DNA of 64,000 bases from JAJDUF01 sp965214295 (GCA_965214295.1 OZ243944.1:2108001-2172000), one strand, 5' to 3'; positions 34,980-45,754 are shown, counted from the stretch's first letter. Notes: generated by a model from the letters alone, not told the origin. Numbers and translations: made by a program.

Positions 34980-35417
34980 CTACGCCTCATACTTTCTACC
35001 CGTCCGACACGGATTCATCACCTCACCCCCACAACCGGCACAGTCGTCTACACCCCACGTCGCAACTAGCGCCCCTCGGGAGCAGGCAATCGCTGCGGGC
35101 TGGCAGTCGGCCTGACTGATCGGCCGGCCAGCGGCGCGGCGACCAGCCGCGATCACGACATAGGCGCGGGCAGCCGCACTGTCGAAGGGCAAGATACGTT
35201 CGACGAACAAGACACCAAAGGCCCACTCGGCGGCGGCAGTCAGACCGCGCCTTCGTCTTCCCCTAGGCAATGGTGCGATGCCGATACGGATCTCCGCCTC
35301 GGTGACGGCGGTAACGAACAGGGTGCTTGCAAGCTGCTTGTCCAGCCAAGCTAGGACCTCCGGCTCTGGGCAGTCCCGCATGAGTGCTGAGACGATGTTG
35401 GTATCGAGAACGACCAT
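34980..35417 (-). CDS. PIN-domain toxin of FitB/VapC type
   Basis: About 145 residues from MVVLDTNIVSALMRD (an in-frame ATG lies six codons upstream). Acidic PIN residues are visible in LDTN, in TEAEIRIGIAPLPRGRRR (FitB-like) and in RPISQADCQPAAIA. The C-terminal NVxDF element is altered to WGVDDCAG, which may affect metal binding. PIN toxins are RNases paired with a small antitoxin encoded just upstream. Only a fragment that could be the antitoxin's end (ELDIPMRELLR, around 35440-35510) is seen, so the module may be decayed. Confidence 0.75.
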   Translation of the reverse strand: MVVLDTNIVSALMRDCPEPEVLAWLDKQLASTLFVTAVTEAEIRIGIAPLPRGRRRRGLTAAAEWAFGVLFVERILPFDSAAARAYVVIAAGRRAAGRPISQADCQPAAIACSRGALVATWGVDDCAGCGGEVMNPCRTGRKYEA

Positions 35418-35549
35418 CGCCGTTGGCGCAACCAAACCGGAGCAGTTCCCGCATCGGGATATCCAGTTCTACACTGCCGAGTGGGTACAGGTGGTATTGC
35501 CTCACCCCCTATAATTAGGGGCTTATCACCCTAACTTGACACCAGGCGA

Positions 35550-35720
35550 TTAGCGGCGCGGGGGGCGCCGCTTGCTCGGATCGGGTGGCTTGGCCGCCGC
35601 GAAGATCGCCCGTGCGAGTTGCTTGGCCGTCGCACCCTGAAAGTCTACGGACAGGGGTTGGTGGCGTGGTGTGGCCGGCGGCTGTCGCGGCGGGCGGGGG
35701 CGCGGTCCGTCGGCTGCCAT
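35550..35720 (-). CDS. small basic Pro-rich protein (56 aa)
   Basis: ATG preceded by a strong AGGAGG. The product is AADGPRPRPPRQPPATPRH, then LSVDFQGATAKQLARAIFAAAKPPDPSKRRPPRR. The conserved-looking LSVDFQGATxxxLARAI core recalls small proteins I have seen beside mobile genes in related genomes, but I cannot name a family or function. Confidence 0.5.
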   Translation of the reverse strand: MAADGPRPRPPRQPPATPRHQPLSVDFQGATAKQLARAIFAAAKPPDPSKRRPPRR

Positions 35721-35791
35721 CGTCCTGTCCTCCTATCGGCACTCCCAATATAGCACGGTGCTCACATCACCAACAACCGCGCTTCGGGGAA

Positions 35792-36001
35792 CTACTCGAC
35801 GGCAACATGGCAGTTCTTGCTCCGGGTGGCTGTTGGTGGCAAGGCCAGGACGAGGGGGTCGCCGCGCGGGGTGTCGAGGACCGTATGCAGCAAGTCCACG
35901 TCAAAGTACGTCACCACGGCCCGACCATTGGCGTCGGTGAGAGTCACCTTGAGGAACGTATCCCACTCGGACTCCTTGCCGTACTCCGACAGTCGGTACA
36001 C
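35792..36001 (-). CDS. hypothetical ORF fragment next to recombinase end
   Basis: A 69-codon frame (YRLSEYGKESEWDTFLKVTL; ANGRAVVTYFDVDLLHTVLD) with clear protein character. The same frame continues upstream as ETFVYTRSDDDAEDIV, showing that the ATG is internal and the 5' part is lost where the recombinase remnant begins. No family recognised. Confidence 0.4.
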   Translation of the reverse strand: MYRLSEYGKESEWDTFLKVTLTDANGRAVVTYFDVDLLHTVLDTPRGDPLVLALPPTATRSKNCHVAVE

Positions 36002-37442
36002 GATGTCCTCCGCGTCGTCGTCGGAGCGGGTATAGACGAAGGTTTCCGCCCTGGTGATCCCCTAAACGTGGTCCTGCGTACAGGTCCCTCTGGTGGTCCG
36101 GACTGGACGAAATCGAGAACCGGGGCCGGTTCCGACGTCACCCCGTCCGAGGGTATGAGGATGGTGTACGTCAGCGTGGCCTCGTCTCCGGTCGCTTCGA
36201 TGCCCTTCACGAAGTTGCGGATGAGGGCCTTGCGTTCCGGGAACGTCCCCTCTTGGAGGAAGCTGCGGAAGTCGGCCACGTACTCCCGGATTTCCTTGCT
36301 GGTGGGCAGGTCCGCCCGCCGCTTCTCCAGTTGGCCCTCGGCCTCCTCTCGCGCCGCCGTGAGCTGGTCCTGACGGGCCTTCAGGGACAGGATGCGGGGC
36401 GACAGGGCCTCGATGGGCAACTGCCTGGTCTCCAGGGCCTGGTAGAGGTTCTCCAACCGGCTCTCCACGTCGGCAAGCTCGGCGGTGATGGCCTTCAGCC
36501 GTCCGTCAATCTCCCCGGCCAGGGCGTCGATCTCCTCGGCTACCAGGGTCACCAACTCGGTGAGAATCCGCTCCCGGACCTTCCCGATGATGAAGTCCTC
36601 CACCTTCTCTGCGTTCAGGTAGCGGGCGTTGCTGCAAGTGCCAGCGCCCTCGCGGAACGGGGTGCCGCAGACGTAGTAGGCGAACGGTCGCTCTTGGCTC
36701 CCTGGCCGGAGTAGGGCTTGCCGCACATCTCGCAGCGGAGCAAGCCGCTCAGGAGATACTGGCTGCCCACCCTGCCGGGCCGTTGCACCGTGGGCGCCCG
36801 CTCCCGCAGCCCCTGCTGCACGGCGTCGAACAGTTCCTGCGACACCAGGGTGGGCCAGGCGTTCTCCACACGCACCGGCTCGGCTCCCTTATCGTCCTTG
36901 CTCTTGACGCCCCAGACGGCGGTTCCGGTGTAGGCTTCGTTGGTCAGCAGGTAGTGAAGGCCGTTCTTCTGCCAGCGCTTGCCCTTGTTGGTGACGCCCC
37001 GCCCGTTCAACTCCTTGCAGATTTCCTTCAGCCCGTTGTCCCTACGGGAAATCTCGAAGATATCCTTGACTATCGGAGCAGCCACCGGGTCCACCTCCAG
37101 GGTGGGGCGCTCCTTCACCCCGTCGCTGACCCTTGACGCGGGTGTAGCCGAAGGGCGCCTTGGAGCCGAGGAAATAGCCCCTGGAAGCCGCCTCCCGCAT
37201 CCCCCGCACGACCTCCTGGGCCAGATTTTCCGAGTAGAACTCGTCCACGCTCTCGATGATGGCCTCCATCAGCTTGCCGGTGGGGGAGTCGTCGGCGTGC
37301 TCGGTGATGGACACCACCCGGATGCCCTTGCGCCGGAGCATGGACTTGAAGGCCACGGCGTGCTCCCGTTTGCGGGTGAAGCGGGAGAACTTCCAGACCA
37401 AGATGACCTGGAAGGGGGCGCTGGCCTTGCCGCCCTCGTCGA

Positions 37443-37470
<28 letters not shown>
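35944..37470 (-). pseudogene. large serine recombinase, frameshifted and 5'-truncated
   Basis: Three frames join into one protein. 37446-37042 holds the catalytic-domain end (VILVWKFSRFTRKREHAVAFK; IIESVDEFYSENLAQEVVRGM). 37118-36615 is the recombinase domain (EICKELNGRGVTNKGKRW; a zinc-ribbon LLRCEMCGKPYSG). 36726-36060 is the rest of the zinc ribbon, a coiled coil and a C-terminal VLDFVQSG. The N-terminal serine nucleophile region is missing, replaced by a truncated istA. The 3' end contains the sequence repeated beside three tRNAs, consistent with a tRNA-integrating element. Confidence 0.85.
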
Positions 37471-38317
<847 letters not shown>

Positions 38318-38331
38318 TTGTCCACCTCTTA

Positions 38332-39145
38332 GAGCCTGTGTGAGAAGGCGGGTCAGGTCGGTTGCAGCCGCCGGAGCATCAGGTGAAGCCTCGCCAGTTG
38401 CCTCCCCGCCTCCGCGCTAGCTGGCACAGTCTCGTAGTCCTTGCTCAACCGGCGCCAGCGGCCCAACCACCCGAAGGTGCGCGCCCCCACCCAGCGGCGC
38501 GGCAGCACCGCAAACCGCTGACTGCCCCGGGGGCGCCGCACAATCGCCAAGCTCCAGCCCGTATAGGTCGCCACCCAAGCCCCCAACCGGCCCGCGTACC
38601 CCGCCTCCGCAGCTTGGCGAGGACCAGCTTGGCGCCATCCCGATCCGGCCGGTCAGCGGGATGCACGACGACGGCCAACCGCAAGCCCAGGGTATCGACC
38701 ACGATATGGCGCTTGCGCCCCGTCACTTGCTTGCCCGCATCATCGCCCCGCGGCCCCCTTTTTCCGTCGTCTTGACGGTCTGGCTGTCGCTGATCGCCGC
38801 CCTGGGCGTGGGGTCGCGCTCGGCGGCTTGCCGGACCTGGGGGCGCAGCGTCTCATGGACTCGTGCCCACGTGTCATCCTGGCGCCAGGTGCGGAAATAC
38901 CACCAGACGGTGCCCCCCGGCGGGAGGTCGTGCGGGAGCGCCCGCCACGTGCAGCCCTGGCGGAGCACGTACAGGATGCCATTGATGACCTCGCGGAGGT
39001 CAACAGTACGCGGTCGGCCCCCCGGCTTGGCCGCGGGCAGCAAGGGGGCGAGCACCTGCCACGGGGCAGCGGTCAGATCGCTCGGGTATGCTTTCCTCTT
39101 CATCCCTCCTAGGCTACTACAGTTCCACCCTTCTCACACAGGCTC
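38332..39145 (-). mobile_element. IS5-family insertion sequence (814 bp)
   Basis: Terminal inverted repeats GAGCCTGTGTGAGAAGG at both ends (one mismatch region further in), flanked by a TTA target duplication (38329-38331 and 39146-39148). Inside is a transposase in two phases. It sits 15 bp upstream of the istA start. Related termini occur at 4779. Confidence 0.9.
38353..39103 (-). pseudogene. IS5-family transposase (orfA/orfB), with extra frameshift
   Basis: orfA (39103-38723) starts KRKAYPSDLTAAPWQVLAPLL and carries PGGRPRTVDLREVINGILYVL. Just after DSQTVKTTEK the DNA has the run GGAAAAAGGGGG; a -1 slip there gives PRGDDAGKQVTGRKRHIVVDTLGL, so orfA-orfB fusion by programmed frameshifting is plausible. 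A second shift near 38600 (after KLRRR) moves the C-terminal part (GAWVATYTGWSLAIV; DYETVPASAEA) to another frame. That is not part of the usual mechanism, so this copy is probably inactive. Confidence 0.82.
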
Positions 39146-39254
39146 TTAGCAATTTCTCCAATGCACCTCCGCGGATTCTCCGCTGATGATGCATCTGCTA
39201 TCGGGTGGCTCATTTCTAACCCGTAACTTTGGCTCAGTTTAGGGTCGTAACTAA

Positions 39255-39345
39255 CAACGGCCATTCCCAAAAGATGGGTAGTGGAGCGGTCTTTCGCCCG
39301 GCTGGATAAATGCCGCCGACTCTGGAAGAACTGCGAAGGAAAGCT
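39255..39345 (+). mobile_element. C-terminal remnant of another IS5-type transposase
   Basis: The plus strand encodes PKRWVVERSFARLDKCRRLW and KNCEGKLNISLQMVLL, the characteristic end of an IS5-group transposase different from the one at 38332-39145. Nothing else of it remains. The rest of 39150-39456 shows no supported gene. Confidence 0.75.
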
Positions 39346-39456
39346 CAATATCAGTCTGCAAATGGTGCTGCTTACGACGGACAATACTGGGAGCGGCCAA
39401 CGCCGGGCGCGCGTGTCAGTAGCGCATACTGCTCCCGTGGAGTAGCGCATCTCCGT

Positions 39457-41523
39457 TCACCTGGCAACTACGGGGGCAGAGGCCGGTGTCATCGCCTTCA
39501 CCCGGTTCCCGGCATGATCAGTGTAATGAACGAAGGCCCGGAGGCGGAGACCGACGTCGGCAGCGGATGGAACGTATTGGTAGGACGGACGAGGACGACA
39601 GCTCTCGAAAGTCCAGTGCCAGCCCGTGGCGTCGCTCCCCCTTTCCCAGAACCATCGCGGGGTGCGTTTGGTGAAGCCGGCGCTGCCCGTTGCGTCGGAT
39701 AACCTGACGGTAAAAGGATCGCCGACCACCGGCGCCCCCGCGCTGACGATCACGGCGGGCACTGCGTCTGGCTCTTGGTGGGAAAGCCCCGCAAAGCGTT
39801 CCTCGGCCCACTGGGGGTTGTTGGTATCAAAGGGCAGCCATAGGTCGGGTGCGATGGGCACGGCATAGGGTGCGACGAGATGGGCCTCGGACGCACTGGA
39901 GGCTGCCGGATAGGGTATGAAGTTCACGCCTCTCCGTTCCAGGTAGCCAGCCGGCGGACACCGGTCATGCGCCATTACCCGCTGGCTATTGGGGTGGGCG
40001 ACCGGGTTGCGGGCGATGGCCTTATCGGCCAGCCCATTCAAGTCGATAACAGTCAGGCTGGAAAGATAATAAGGCATAACGCCCAATGGACCCCGCGGCG
40101 TCACCGCATCACCGGGAAACAGCCGGTCCACAACTCCGTCATAAGGTTGCCAAAGTTCCATTTGAACTCTAGTAAATTCCCGTGAATCCGCGAACCACAA
40201 GCCCACAAACTGGCGGTTGAGTTGCGGGCGCAAGCCACCAGCCAGGTCGTTGAGCCGCCCCATCCCCGGAGCCTGGAGCAGCCAGCCGGCGTTCTGCCTG
40301 TTCAGCGCAACATCACGGCCGCCAGTGCGGTCGGCCTCGAACAGCAGCGCCGCCTGCATTGCGCTGGCATAGAACAGGACGGGTATGAACGGAACCAGGG
40401 CGCAACTCCGGGTTCCCGGCCGCCAGACTCGAGGGGAGGGGGGTAAAACAGTACGTAGCCCGGACGCTGCGCCGGCCCCCAGGCGCAGGATGCCCTCTGC
40501 GGCTGGAACCGCCAGCAGTGGCCAGTAGAAGTCCAGAGGGCGATACCCGAAAAAGTCGCCGCCTATCCGCATGACGTAGGCCATGTGCACACCGGCCAAT
40601 ATCAGAACAAGGGCATAGCTCCCATCCCGGCGCTGCCGCCAACGTTGCCACAGGGCCAGGAACGCCAATGGGACCAGCAGGTACAGCCCGGTCTCCAGCG
40701 CCGCCGCCCCCAGGTAGCGAAAGCCCGACTCGTACCAGGGGCGGATGTGCTTGGCGTAATAGGTGTTGGTCAGCCACTCGCCGTAATATGCCTGGCGGAA
40801 CAGGAAGTGGGCCGCGACCAGGATGACAAAAGGCGCAACCAGGTAAACCAAGTCCCGCAGGTTCTCCCGGTCCAGCCGCAGCCGGCCGGCGCCAGCCACA
40901 CGCTGGGCGGCGAACCAGGCGAAGCAGCAGGCAGCAATCAACGGCCCCTCGGGACGAGTGTAGGCCGCTGCCGCCAGGCTCAACGACGTCGCCAGCAGGC
41001 CAGCGCTTCTATCTCGGTAGAGGCTGAGGCAGACAACCGCCAGGACGACGAAGAAGGTGAACTGCCGCGTCTCCAGGCCGCCGCCCGAGGTCCACACGGC
41101 AAAGGTGGCGCTGCTGCACACCAGCCCCAGCGCCATCCACGCCGCCAGCCCCCGGTTGGGCAGCGACGGCGTGCGGACGATCCACCACAGCATCGCCGCC
41201 AGCGTCCCGGCGGTGAAGGCCACCGACAGCCAGGGCGCGGCGTGTTCCGGGCGGACGCCCAGGGTCTTCCAGATGGCGGCCAGTTCCAGCACCCACAGGA
41301 AGTTGGAGTAGCCCTCAACGCGCTCGCCGGGGTTGAAGACCAAGCCGTGGCCTTCCAGCAGGTTGCGGACGTAGCGGAAGCTGATGAAGGCGTCGTCGGT
41401 CAGGAACCAGGAGACCGCGGCCAGCCAACCCAGCAGCGCCAGCCAGGGCAAGCAGGCTAGGATGAGGGCGAGGACCACGCCCCGCCGCTGGATCAACGTT
41501 GGCCCCATCCCATTGATTTCCAT
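39457..41523 (-). CDS. polytopic membrane glycosyltransferase-like protein, copy 1
   Basis: 688 residues with ~10-12 hydrophobic segments in the first ~420 residues, then a soluble C-terminal domain. The start region has WFLTDDAFISFRYVRNLLEG and NPGERVEGYSNFLW, with TRPEGPL later, as in lipid-linked-sugar (GT-C-like/ZomB-like) membrane proteins. The Asp-Asp in the first loop is the usual catalytic position of GT-C enzymes. It closely resembles 56073-58118, with long stretches of near-identical DNA. Donor and acceptor are unknown; its place in the exopolysaccharide cluster suggests glycan assembly. Confidence 0.75.
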   Translation of the reverse strand: MEINGMGPTLIQRRGVVLALILACLPWLALLGWLAAVSWFLTDDAFISFRYVRNLLEGHGLVFNPGERVEGYSNFLWVLELAAIWKTLGVRPEHAAPWLSVAFTAGTLAAMLWWIVRTPSLPNRGLAAWMALGLVCSSATFAVWTSGGGLETRQFTFFVVLAVVCLSLYRDRSAGLLATSLSLAAAAYTRPEGPLIAACCFAWFAAQRVAGAGRLRLDRENLRDLVYLVAPFVILVAAHFLFRQAYYGEWLTNTYYAKHIRPWYESGFRYLGAAALETGLYLLVPLAFLALWQRWRQRRDGSYALVLILAGVHMAYVMRIGGDFFGYRPLDFYWPLLAVPAAEGILRLGAGAASGLRTVLPPSPRVWRPGTRSCALVPFIPVLFYASAMQAALLFEADRTGGRDVALNRQNAGWLLQAPGMGRLNDLAGGLRPQLNRQFVGLWFADSREFTRVQMELWQPYDGVVDRLFPGDAVTPRGPLGVMPYYLSSLTVIDLNGLADKAIARNPVAHPNSQRVMAHDRCPPAGYLERRGVNFIPYPAASSASEAHLVAPYAVPIAPDLWLPFDTNNPQWAEERFAGLSHQEPDAVPAVIVSAGAPVVGDPFTVRLSDATGSAGFTKRTPRWFWERGSDATGWHWTFESCRPRPSYQYVPSAADVGLRLRAFVHYTDHAGNRVKAMTPASAPVVAR

Positions 41524-41538
41524 AGTCCGCGACTGCGG

Positions 41539-42915
41539 CTACTCCGCCTCCCCCGGACTGCACAACCGGTAGCTCTGCCGCAGGACCAAGGCTGCAAAGG
41601 GGATTATGACCAAGAAAGCGGTCAAGCCGGACAACGTTCTGGCCCAGGCCGCCCCTGCCGCACCGTATTCCGGCGCCAGCCAGGCCATGGCGACAAGGAA
41701 GACCACCAGTTCCGCCATCCCCGTCAGCACGGGCGGCCAGACACGCCCCACAGCCCTGGGAAGCAACCTGAAGGCGGCGGCGAAGGGGAGCGCGCCCAAG
41801 AGCATTATCAGTAGCAACGGGGCAGCGCCGGAGAAGGCGTCTCCCAGGAAGAACCGGATTATCGGTTCACGAAAGACGGCCAGCACGCTGAATCCGGCGG
41901 CGGCCAGAGCTATGGACAATATGGTGAGGCGGAGGGCGGTGCGGCGCAACTCGGTTCCCTGCCCCGAGTACCATTGCCTGCTGTATTCAGGCTGCGCCAC
42001 ATTGGATATCAAGGCGATGGGGAGTCTTGCCATGTCCACTATCCTGCGCGCCGTGCGGTACAGCCCCACGTTGGCTGTGCCGGTGAACTGCGCCAGCAGT
42101 ATGACGTCCATATTATCAACCAAGGTCGCTACGATTCCCCGCCAGTACACTGCGGCGTGGAATCGTATCACGTGCGGCGGGATTTTGAGCGTCGCCGAGC
42201 GCAAGAAACCTCCCAGTCCCGCCAGCGGCGCGCACAGCGCGGCGGAGGTGAACAGCCCTAGCCCGCTCACCGCGGCCACGGCGATATGCGTCAAAACTAC
42301 TTCGGTCAGCCCGCCTCCCGTCAGCCACACTGCCATCAGCAGACCGGCCCCGGTTACGGTACTGGCAACAGTGAGCAGGAGGTAGACCTGCATCCGGTCG
42401 GCCAGACGCAGCACCGCCAGCGAAGTTCCGTTCATTGCCGTCAAGACGCCGCAAACGCCGAACAGGAAGATGATGTCCTTGGTGTCTTGGCCGATGTTCA
42501 GCAGGTGTCCGGCGGTAAAGGCGAGGACGGCAATCACGCCGTAGGCAATGAGCGCCAGCCCCAGCGAGGCCGCCAGCGAGAAACGAAATACGCTAGCCCC
42601 CTCTTCAGGTCGCCCCTCGGCCACGGCCCGCGTCACAAAGGTTGTAATGACTACGTCGCCCGGCAAAGCGGCAAATCCGTAGATAAGCCTAGTAAAGGCG
42701 GTGATGGCCGCCAGGATGCCCACCCCTTCCACGCCGAGAATCCGGGCGGTCAGGGCCACCGTTGCCAGTCCGCTCACCACTTGGACCGCCAGCGCGGCGC
42801 CCATCCAGAAGATCTGCCGCGCCACGCGCCGCTCCGAGGCCGAGAGCGCCCGCGCCAGCAGGGACTGCACCCGGTTCCCGGATGCCATCTGCGTTAATGC
42901 CCGGCTCAATGACAT
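41539..42915 (-). CDS. polysaccharide flippase, Wzx/MOP family
   Basis: 458 residues with 12-14 predicted hydrophobic helices. The family's N-terminal pattern is visible (RQIFWMGAALAVQVVSGLA; TARILGVEGVGILAAITAFTRLIYGFA). It would move undecaprenyl-linked oligosaccharide across the membrane. It lies 15 bp upstream of the membrane glycosyltransferase in the same direction, probably one transcript. Confidence 0.85.
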   Translation of the reverse strand: MSLSRALTQMASGNRVQSLLARALSASERRVARQIFWMGAALAVQVVSGLATVALTARILGVEGVGILAAITAFTRLIYGFAALPGDVVITTFVTRAVAEGRPEEGASVFRFSLAASLGLALIAYGVIAVLAFTAGHLLNIGQDTKDIIFLFGVCGVLTAMNGTSLAVLRLADRMQVYLLLTVASTVTGAGLLMAVWLTGGGLTEVVLTHIAVAAVSGLGLFTSAALCAPLAGLGGFLRSATLKIPPHVIRFHAAVYWRGIVATLVDNMDVILLAQFTGTANVGLYRTARRIVDMARLPIALISNVAQPEYSRQWYSGQGTELRRTALRLTILSIALAAAGFSVLAVFREPIIRFFLGDAFSGAAPLLLIMLLGALPFAAAFRLLPRAVGRVWPPVLTGMAELVVFLVAMAWLAPEYGAAGAAWARTLSGLTAFLVIIPFAALVLRQSYRLCSPGEAE

Positions 42916-42971
42916 GGCGGCAGTACACTCATTTCAAGCGGACGCGGGTGTTCATGGACTGTCGGGCCAGG

Positions 42972-43163
42972 TTAATAACAGATCCCTGCGCCGAGACGGT
43001 AACCGAAATCGTCCATCATCTGGAGGCCCAGACCGGCGACGTACCCGCTGGACAGGCCTCCGGCCAGCTCCAGCGGGTCTCTGATGCGTCTCCACTTCCC
43101 GCTGGCATGACGTCGAATCGCGGGTGTCCAAATCCGGCGGAATATCTCGTCTCCGGCTACTTC
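42972..43163 (-). pseudogene. C-terminal fragment of an unidentified protein
   Basis: In the gap between the flippase and the GT2 gene, one minus-strand frame has clear protein character (EIFRRIWTPAIRRHASGKW; GGLSSGYVAGLGLQMMDDFG) and ends at a TAA, but has no start. Probably the tail of a lost gene; identity unknown. Confidence 0.4.
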
Positions 43164-43178
43164 ATCGTCATCCCCTGG

Positions 43179-44807
43179 CTAGCGGGACAACAGAATCCTT
43201 GCTCTGCTGCCAGCAACCTTCCAGACACACGAGAATATGGACCTATGCTTGTGCGATATAATTACAATTGCTTCCTCCATAAAAGTGTCTCCAGCGATGA
43301 TTTTTGCTCGCCGAAGAAGGGAACTCGTCAGCCATTTCAGGAACGACCAGGCATCTGCGGGGCTGCGGACGGCCCGAGTCTTGTCTAGCAGGCGGCCCCA
43401 CTTGGTGGGATAACCTATCGTATCAGTTGAAGCGGAGACTTGTGCATTGCCAGTGGCCCCGGCGCTCCTTAGTTTCAGCGCCTTGGCAGGTATCGTCCGC
43501 GCCTCTCCGAAGTCAGCGGGTCTTTTCCCCGTGCGGTCCGCCCGGTGGAGAGCCCAAGTCCGGGTGATTGACACCGTGCTTCCGTCAGGGAGGGTGGCGG
43601 TCGCGCTGACTGCGTCTCCCAGCTTGGCGCGGAGCCGATGCACCAGGTCTTTGGCGAAGACGTCGGCGGGAAGGGTGACGTGGAAGGGCGACGTTGGAAA
43701 CTCGTCAAGAGCGGAGCCGGCGGGAGCAACGCGCACCCGCGGGTCAGCGCCGAACTCGTCTTGGAGCCATGCCAATCGCTCAGTATCGCCGTTGAGCTCG
43801 GGTGATTCGATTCTTACCACCAAGTCATGCACGTGGCCGGCCAGGATGTTCCCGGCGGTATTGATTATCCGCTCGGCGGGGTGATGCCCGGCATCAATGG
43901 TAACCACGTGTTGCGGCACCGTGAAGACGCGGCCGGGCCTGCTTTTGCACAAGCTGTCGTGGGCAATCAGGTGCGCCGCCTTCCCGCGCAGGATGCGGCG
44001 ATACCACTGCCTGGCCTCTCTGCCCTCCTCCCAACTGCCCTGGTGCCAGGCGTCGGCTTCCCGGACCGGCGCCAGCAGCCCGCCGTGGGTATAAGCGCGG
44101 TAGCAGAGTTCGTTGTCTTCCAGTCCCGGCCCCCAGCGCACGAAGGATTCGTCATTCCCGCCCAACGACCAGAAGAAATCCTTGCCTATCCCGAAGTTAC
44201 CCCCAATCATTACGCTGAACATGTCGTCGGCCCGAGATGTCAGATTATTGGTTCCAGCCAGGTAGTTTTCCGCCCAGGCAGGGGTTACCGGCCGGTCGGA
44301 AAACAACTCCTTCAACGACCCCGGCCGGCGGCGGATGATCTCGGGGTCGATGCCGTCCATCTCCACATGGCTGCGGAATCCCAACGTCAGGACGTCGGAG
44401 ACGACGTGATGCCACCGGGCGTGGGCCATCATCCAGTCCGCTTCAACAAGCATATCACTGTCGAGAAAGAGCAGAATGTCGTGAGCGGCCGCCTGGGCGC
44501 CGTTGTTCCGCGCCCTGGAATGCCCGAATCCGCGACGCTCCTGGCGCACCACCTTCACGTCCAGAGGCGTCGCAGGGAGCCGCTCCAGAGGAGGTTCCGA
44601 CCCGTCGTCGACGATTATCACCTCGAAGAGCTCCCGCGGGTAGGTTTGGCCTTCCAGCGACGCCAACAGCATCGCCAGCGTCTCGGCGGGCGTCTGGTAG
44701 GATGGGAAAATCACGCTGACCGGCATGGTGGGCTTGAAGGTATCCAGTGGCTCTACCGCCACCTGGCGCCAGTCGTTGTAGGGGACGGACGTGGGTTTGC
44801 GTTTCAC
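43179..44807 (-). CDS. family 2 glycosyltransferase (GT-A)
   Basis: The GTG chosen (VKRKPTSVPYNDWRQVAVEPL) overlaps the sulfotransferase stop by 4 bp, giving ~542 residues. GT-A motifs: MPVSVIFPSYQTP, FEVIIVDDGSEPP, FGHSRARNNGAQAA, LLFLDSDMLVE (the DxD metal site) and GLEDNELCYRAY. The C-terminal half is of unknown role, and the last ~50 residues look divergent. Truncated relatives of its N-terminus occur at 53255 and 54563, showing local duplication. Confidence 0.85.
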   Translation of the reverse strand: MKRKPTSVPYNDWRQVAVEPLDTFKPTMPVSVIFPSYQTPAETLAMLLASLEGQTYPRELFEVIIVDDGSEPPLERLPATPLDVKVVRQERRGFGHSRARNNGAQAAAHDILLFLDSDMLVEADWMMAHARWHHVVSDVLTLGFRSHVEMDGIDPEIIRRRPGSLKELFSDRPVTPAWAENYLAGTNNLTSRADDMFSVMIGGNFGIGKDFFWSLGGNDESFVRWGPGLEDNELCYRAYTHGGLLAPVREADAWHQGSWEEGREARQWYRRILRGKAAHLIAHDSLCKSRPGRVFTVPQHVVTIDAGHHPAERIINTAGNILAGHVHDLVVRIESPELNGDTERLAWLQDEFGADPRVRVAPAGSALDEFPTSPFHVTLPADVFAKDLVHRLRAKLGDAVSATATLPDGSTVSITRTWALHRADRTGKRPADFGEARTIPAKALKLRSAGATGNAQVSASTDTIGYPTKWGRLLDKTRAVRSPADAWSFLKWLTSSLLRRAKIIAGDTFMEEAIVIISHKHRSIFSCVWKVAGSRARILLSR

Positions 44808-45754
44808 GGCAAATAGCCAAACAGATTGAAGTCGTCCGCGTAGCGTGTTTGCAACAGCGCCTTGTTCCGCCCGGTGAGTTGAGCGGCCATCTTCGGCCTC
44901 GACGCTCGCCATGCTTCAGGTGTTGTCGTCCAGCCGGACGCCGTGTTCAACACTGGCAACTTCAGACCCGGCATACCCACGCGCGTCGTGATACAGTCCA
45001 GGTCTGCCTGGATGTTCTCGAAGCGCCCGATGAAATCCGGCAGCCGGCCGCGCTTATCCCTTATGACCAGATGCTGGGACCGGAAGTGATGATCGGCCAA
45101 TGCGTCCGATCCATACGGCGAGTTCAGCCACTGGCAGTAGTCGTCGATGCTGGTCGCTTCTTCCAGGCCAAAATAGCGGTTGAAAGTGCGGCTGCGAAAC
45201 TCCTCCATCATAACCCGCACCTCTCCCTCGTAGTGATCCCAGTGTCGTTGCAGTTGGGCGTGGAAAGAGCCCGCCCGGTCGAAAGGGTGCCGGACAAAGG
45301 CGAAGCTGTAGTAGCTCGTCAGTTCCGGATATCTCTTGTATGCGTCGAAGATCCTATCGGTGCTGATGATTTCGGCATCCGGGTCAGCGCCAAGCAACGC
45401 CGCGATGATGCTTCGCGACGCCACCTTCGGGGTGCTCAACCAGTAAAACCCGTATTTGCGGGAGACTACCATTTGCTGCGGGGCAGGGGTTTGCGCCGCT
45501 GTGATCGCCATGCACTTTGCCATGTCGATCTCCCGGTGGGCCAATGCCCGGACCATGTCGCCAGCGATGGCCGGTGTCATTATGATCCTTGGAGCGGCTC
45601 GGGTCAGCAGCCTCAGCCGCCGGTTCAACTTCGGAAATCTCTCCTCCCCCCACCTGCCTTGACGGCGGAACCTGGGCGGCCAGACTTCATATAGCGGCTT
45701 GCCGGCTACGAACTGCGCCACCTTGTCATCCACCGTTGCGCCAGAGTCTTTCAT
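44804..45754 (-). CDS. sulfotransferase family protein
   Basis: 316 residues. The PAPS 5'-phosphosulfate loop is visible as WLSTPKVASRSIIAALL and the 3'-phosphate motif as YSFAFVRHPFDRAGSFH; IGRFENIQADLD fits the Sulfotransfer_2 group. It would transfer sulfate to a carbohydrate, suggesting a sulfated exopolysaccharide. Translationally coupled to the GT2 gene. Confidence 0.8.
   Translation of the reverse strand: MKDSGATVDDKVAQFVAGKPLYEVWPPRFRRQGRWGEERFPKLNRRLRLLTRAAPRIIMTPAIAGDMVRALAHREIDMAKCMAITAAQTPAPQQMVVSRKYGFYWLSTPKVASRSIIAALLGADPDAEIISTDRIFDAYKRYPELTSYYSFAFVRHPFDRAGSFHAQLQRHWDHYEGEVRVMMEEFRSRTFNRYFGLEEATSIDDYCQWLNSPYGSDALADHHFRSQHLVIRDKRGRLPDFIGRFENIQADLDCITTRVGMPGLKLPVLNTASGWTTTPEAWRASRPKMAAQLTGRNKALLQTRYADDFNLFGYLP

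Noticed and set aside
35263..35505. 80-codon ORF upstream of the PIN toxin as its antitoxin
   Set aside because: Most of the frame overlaps the PIN gene out of frame; only a short ELDIPMRELLR stretch could be an antitoxin tail, and no start or DNA-binding domain is seen.
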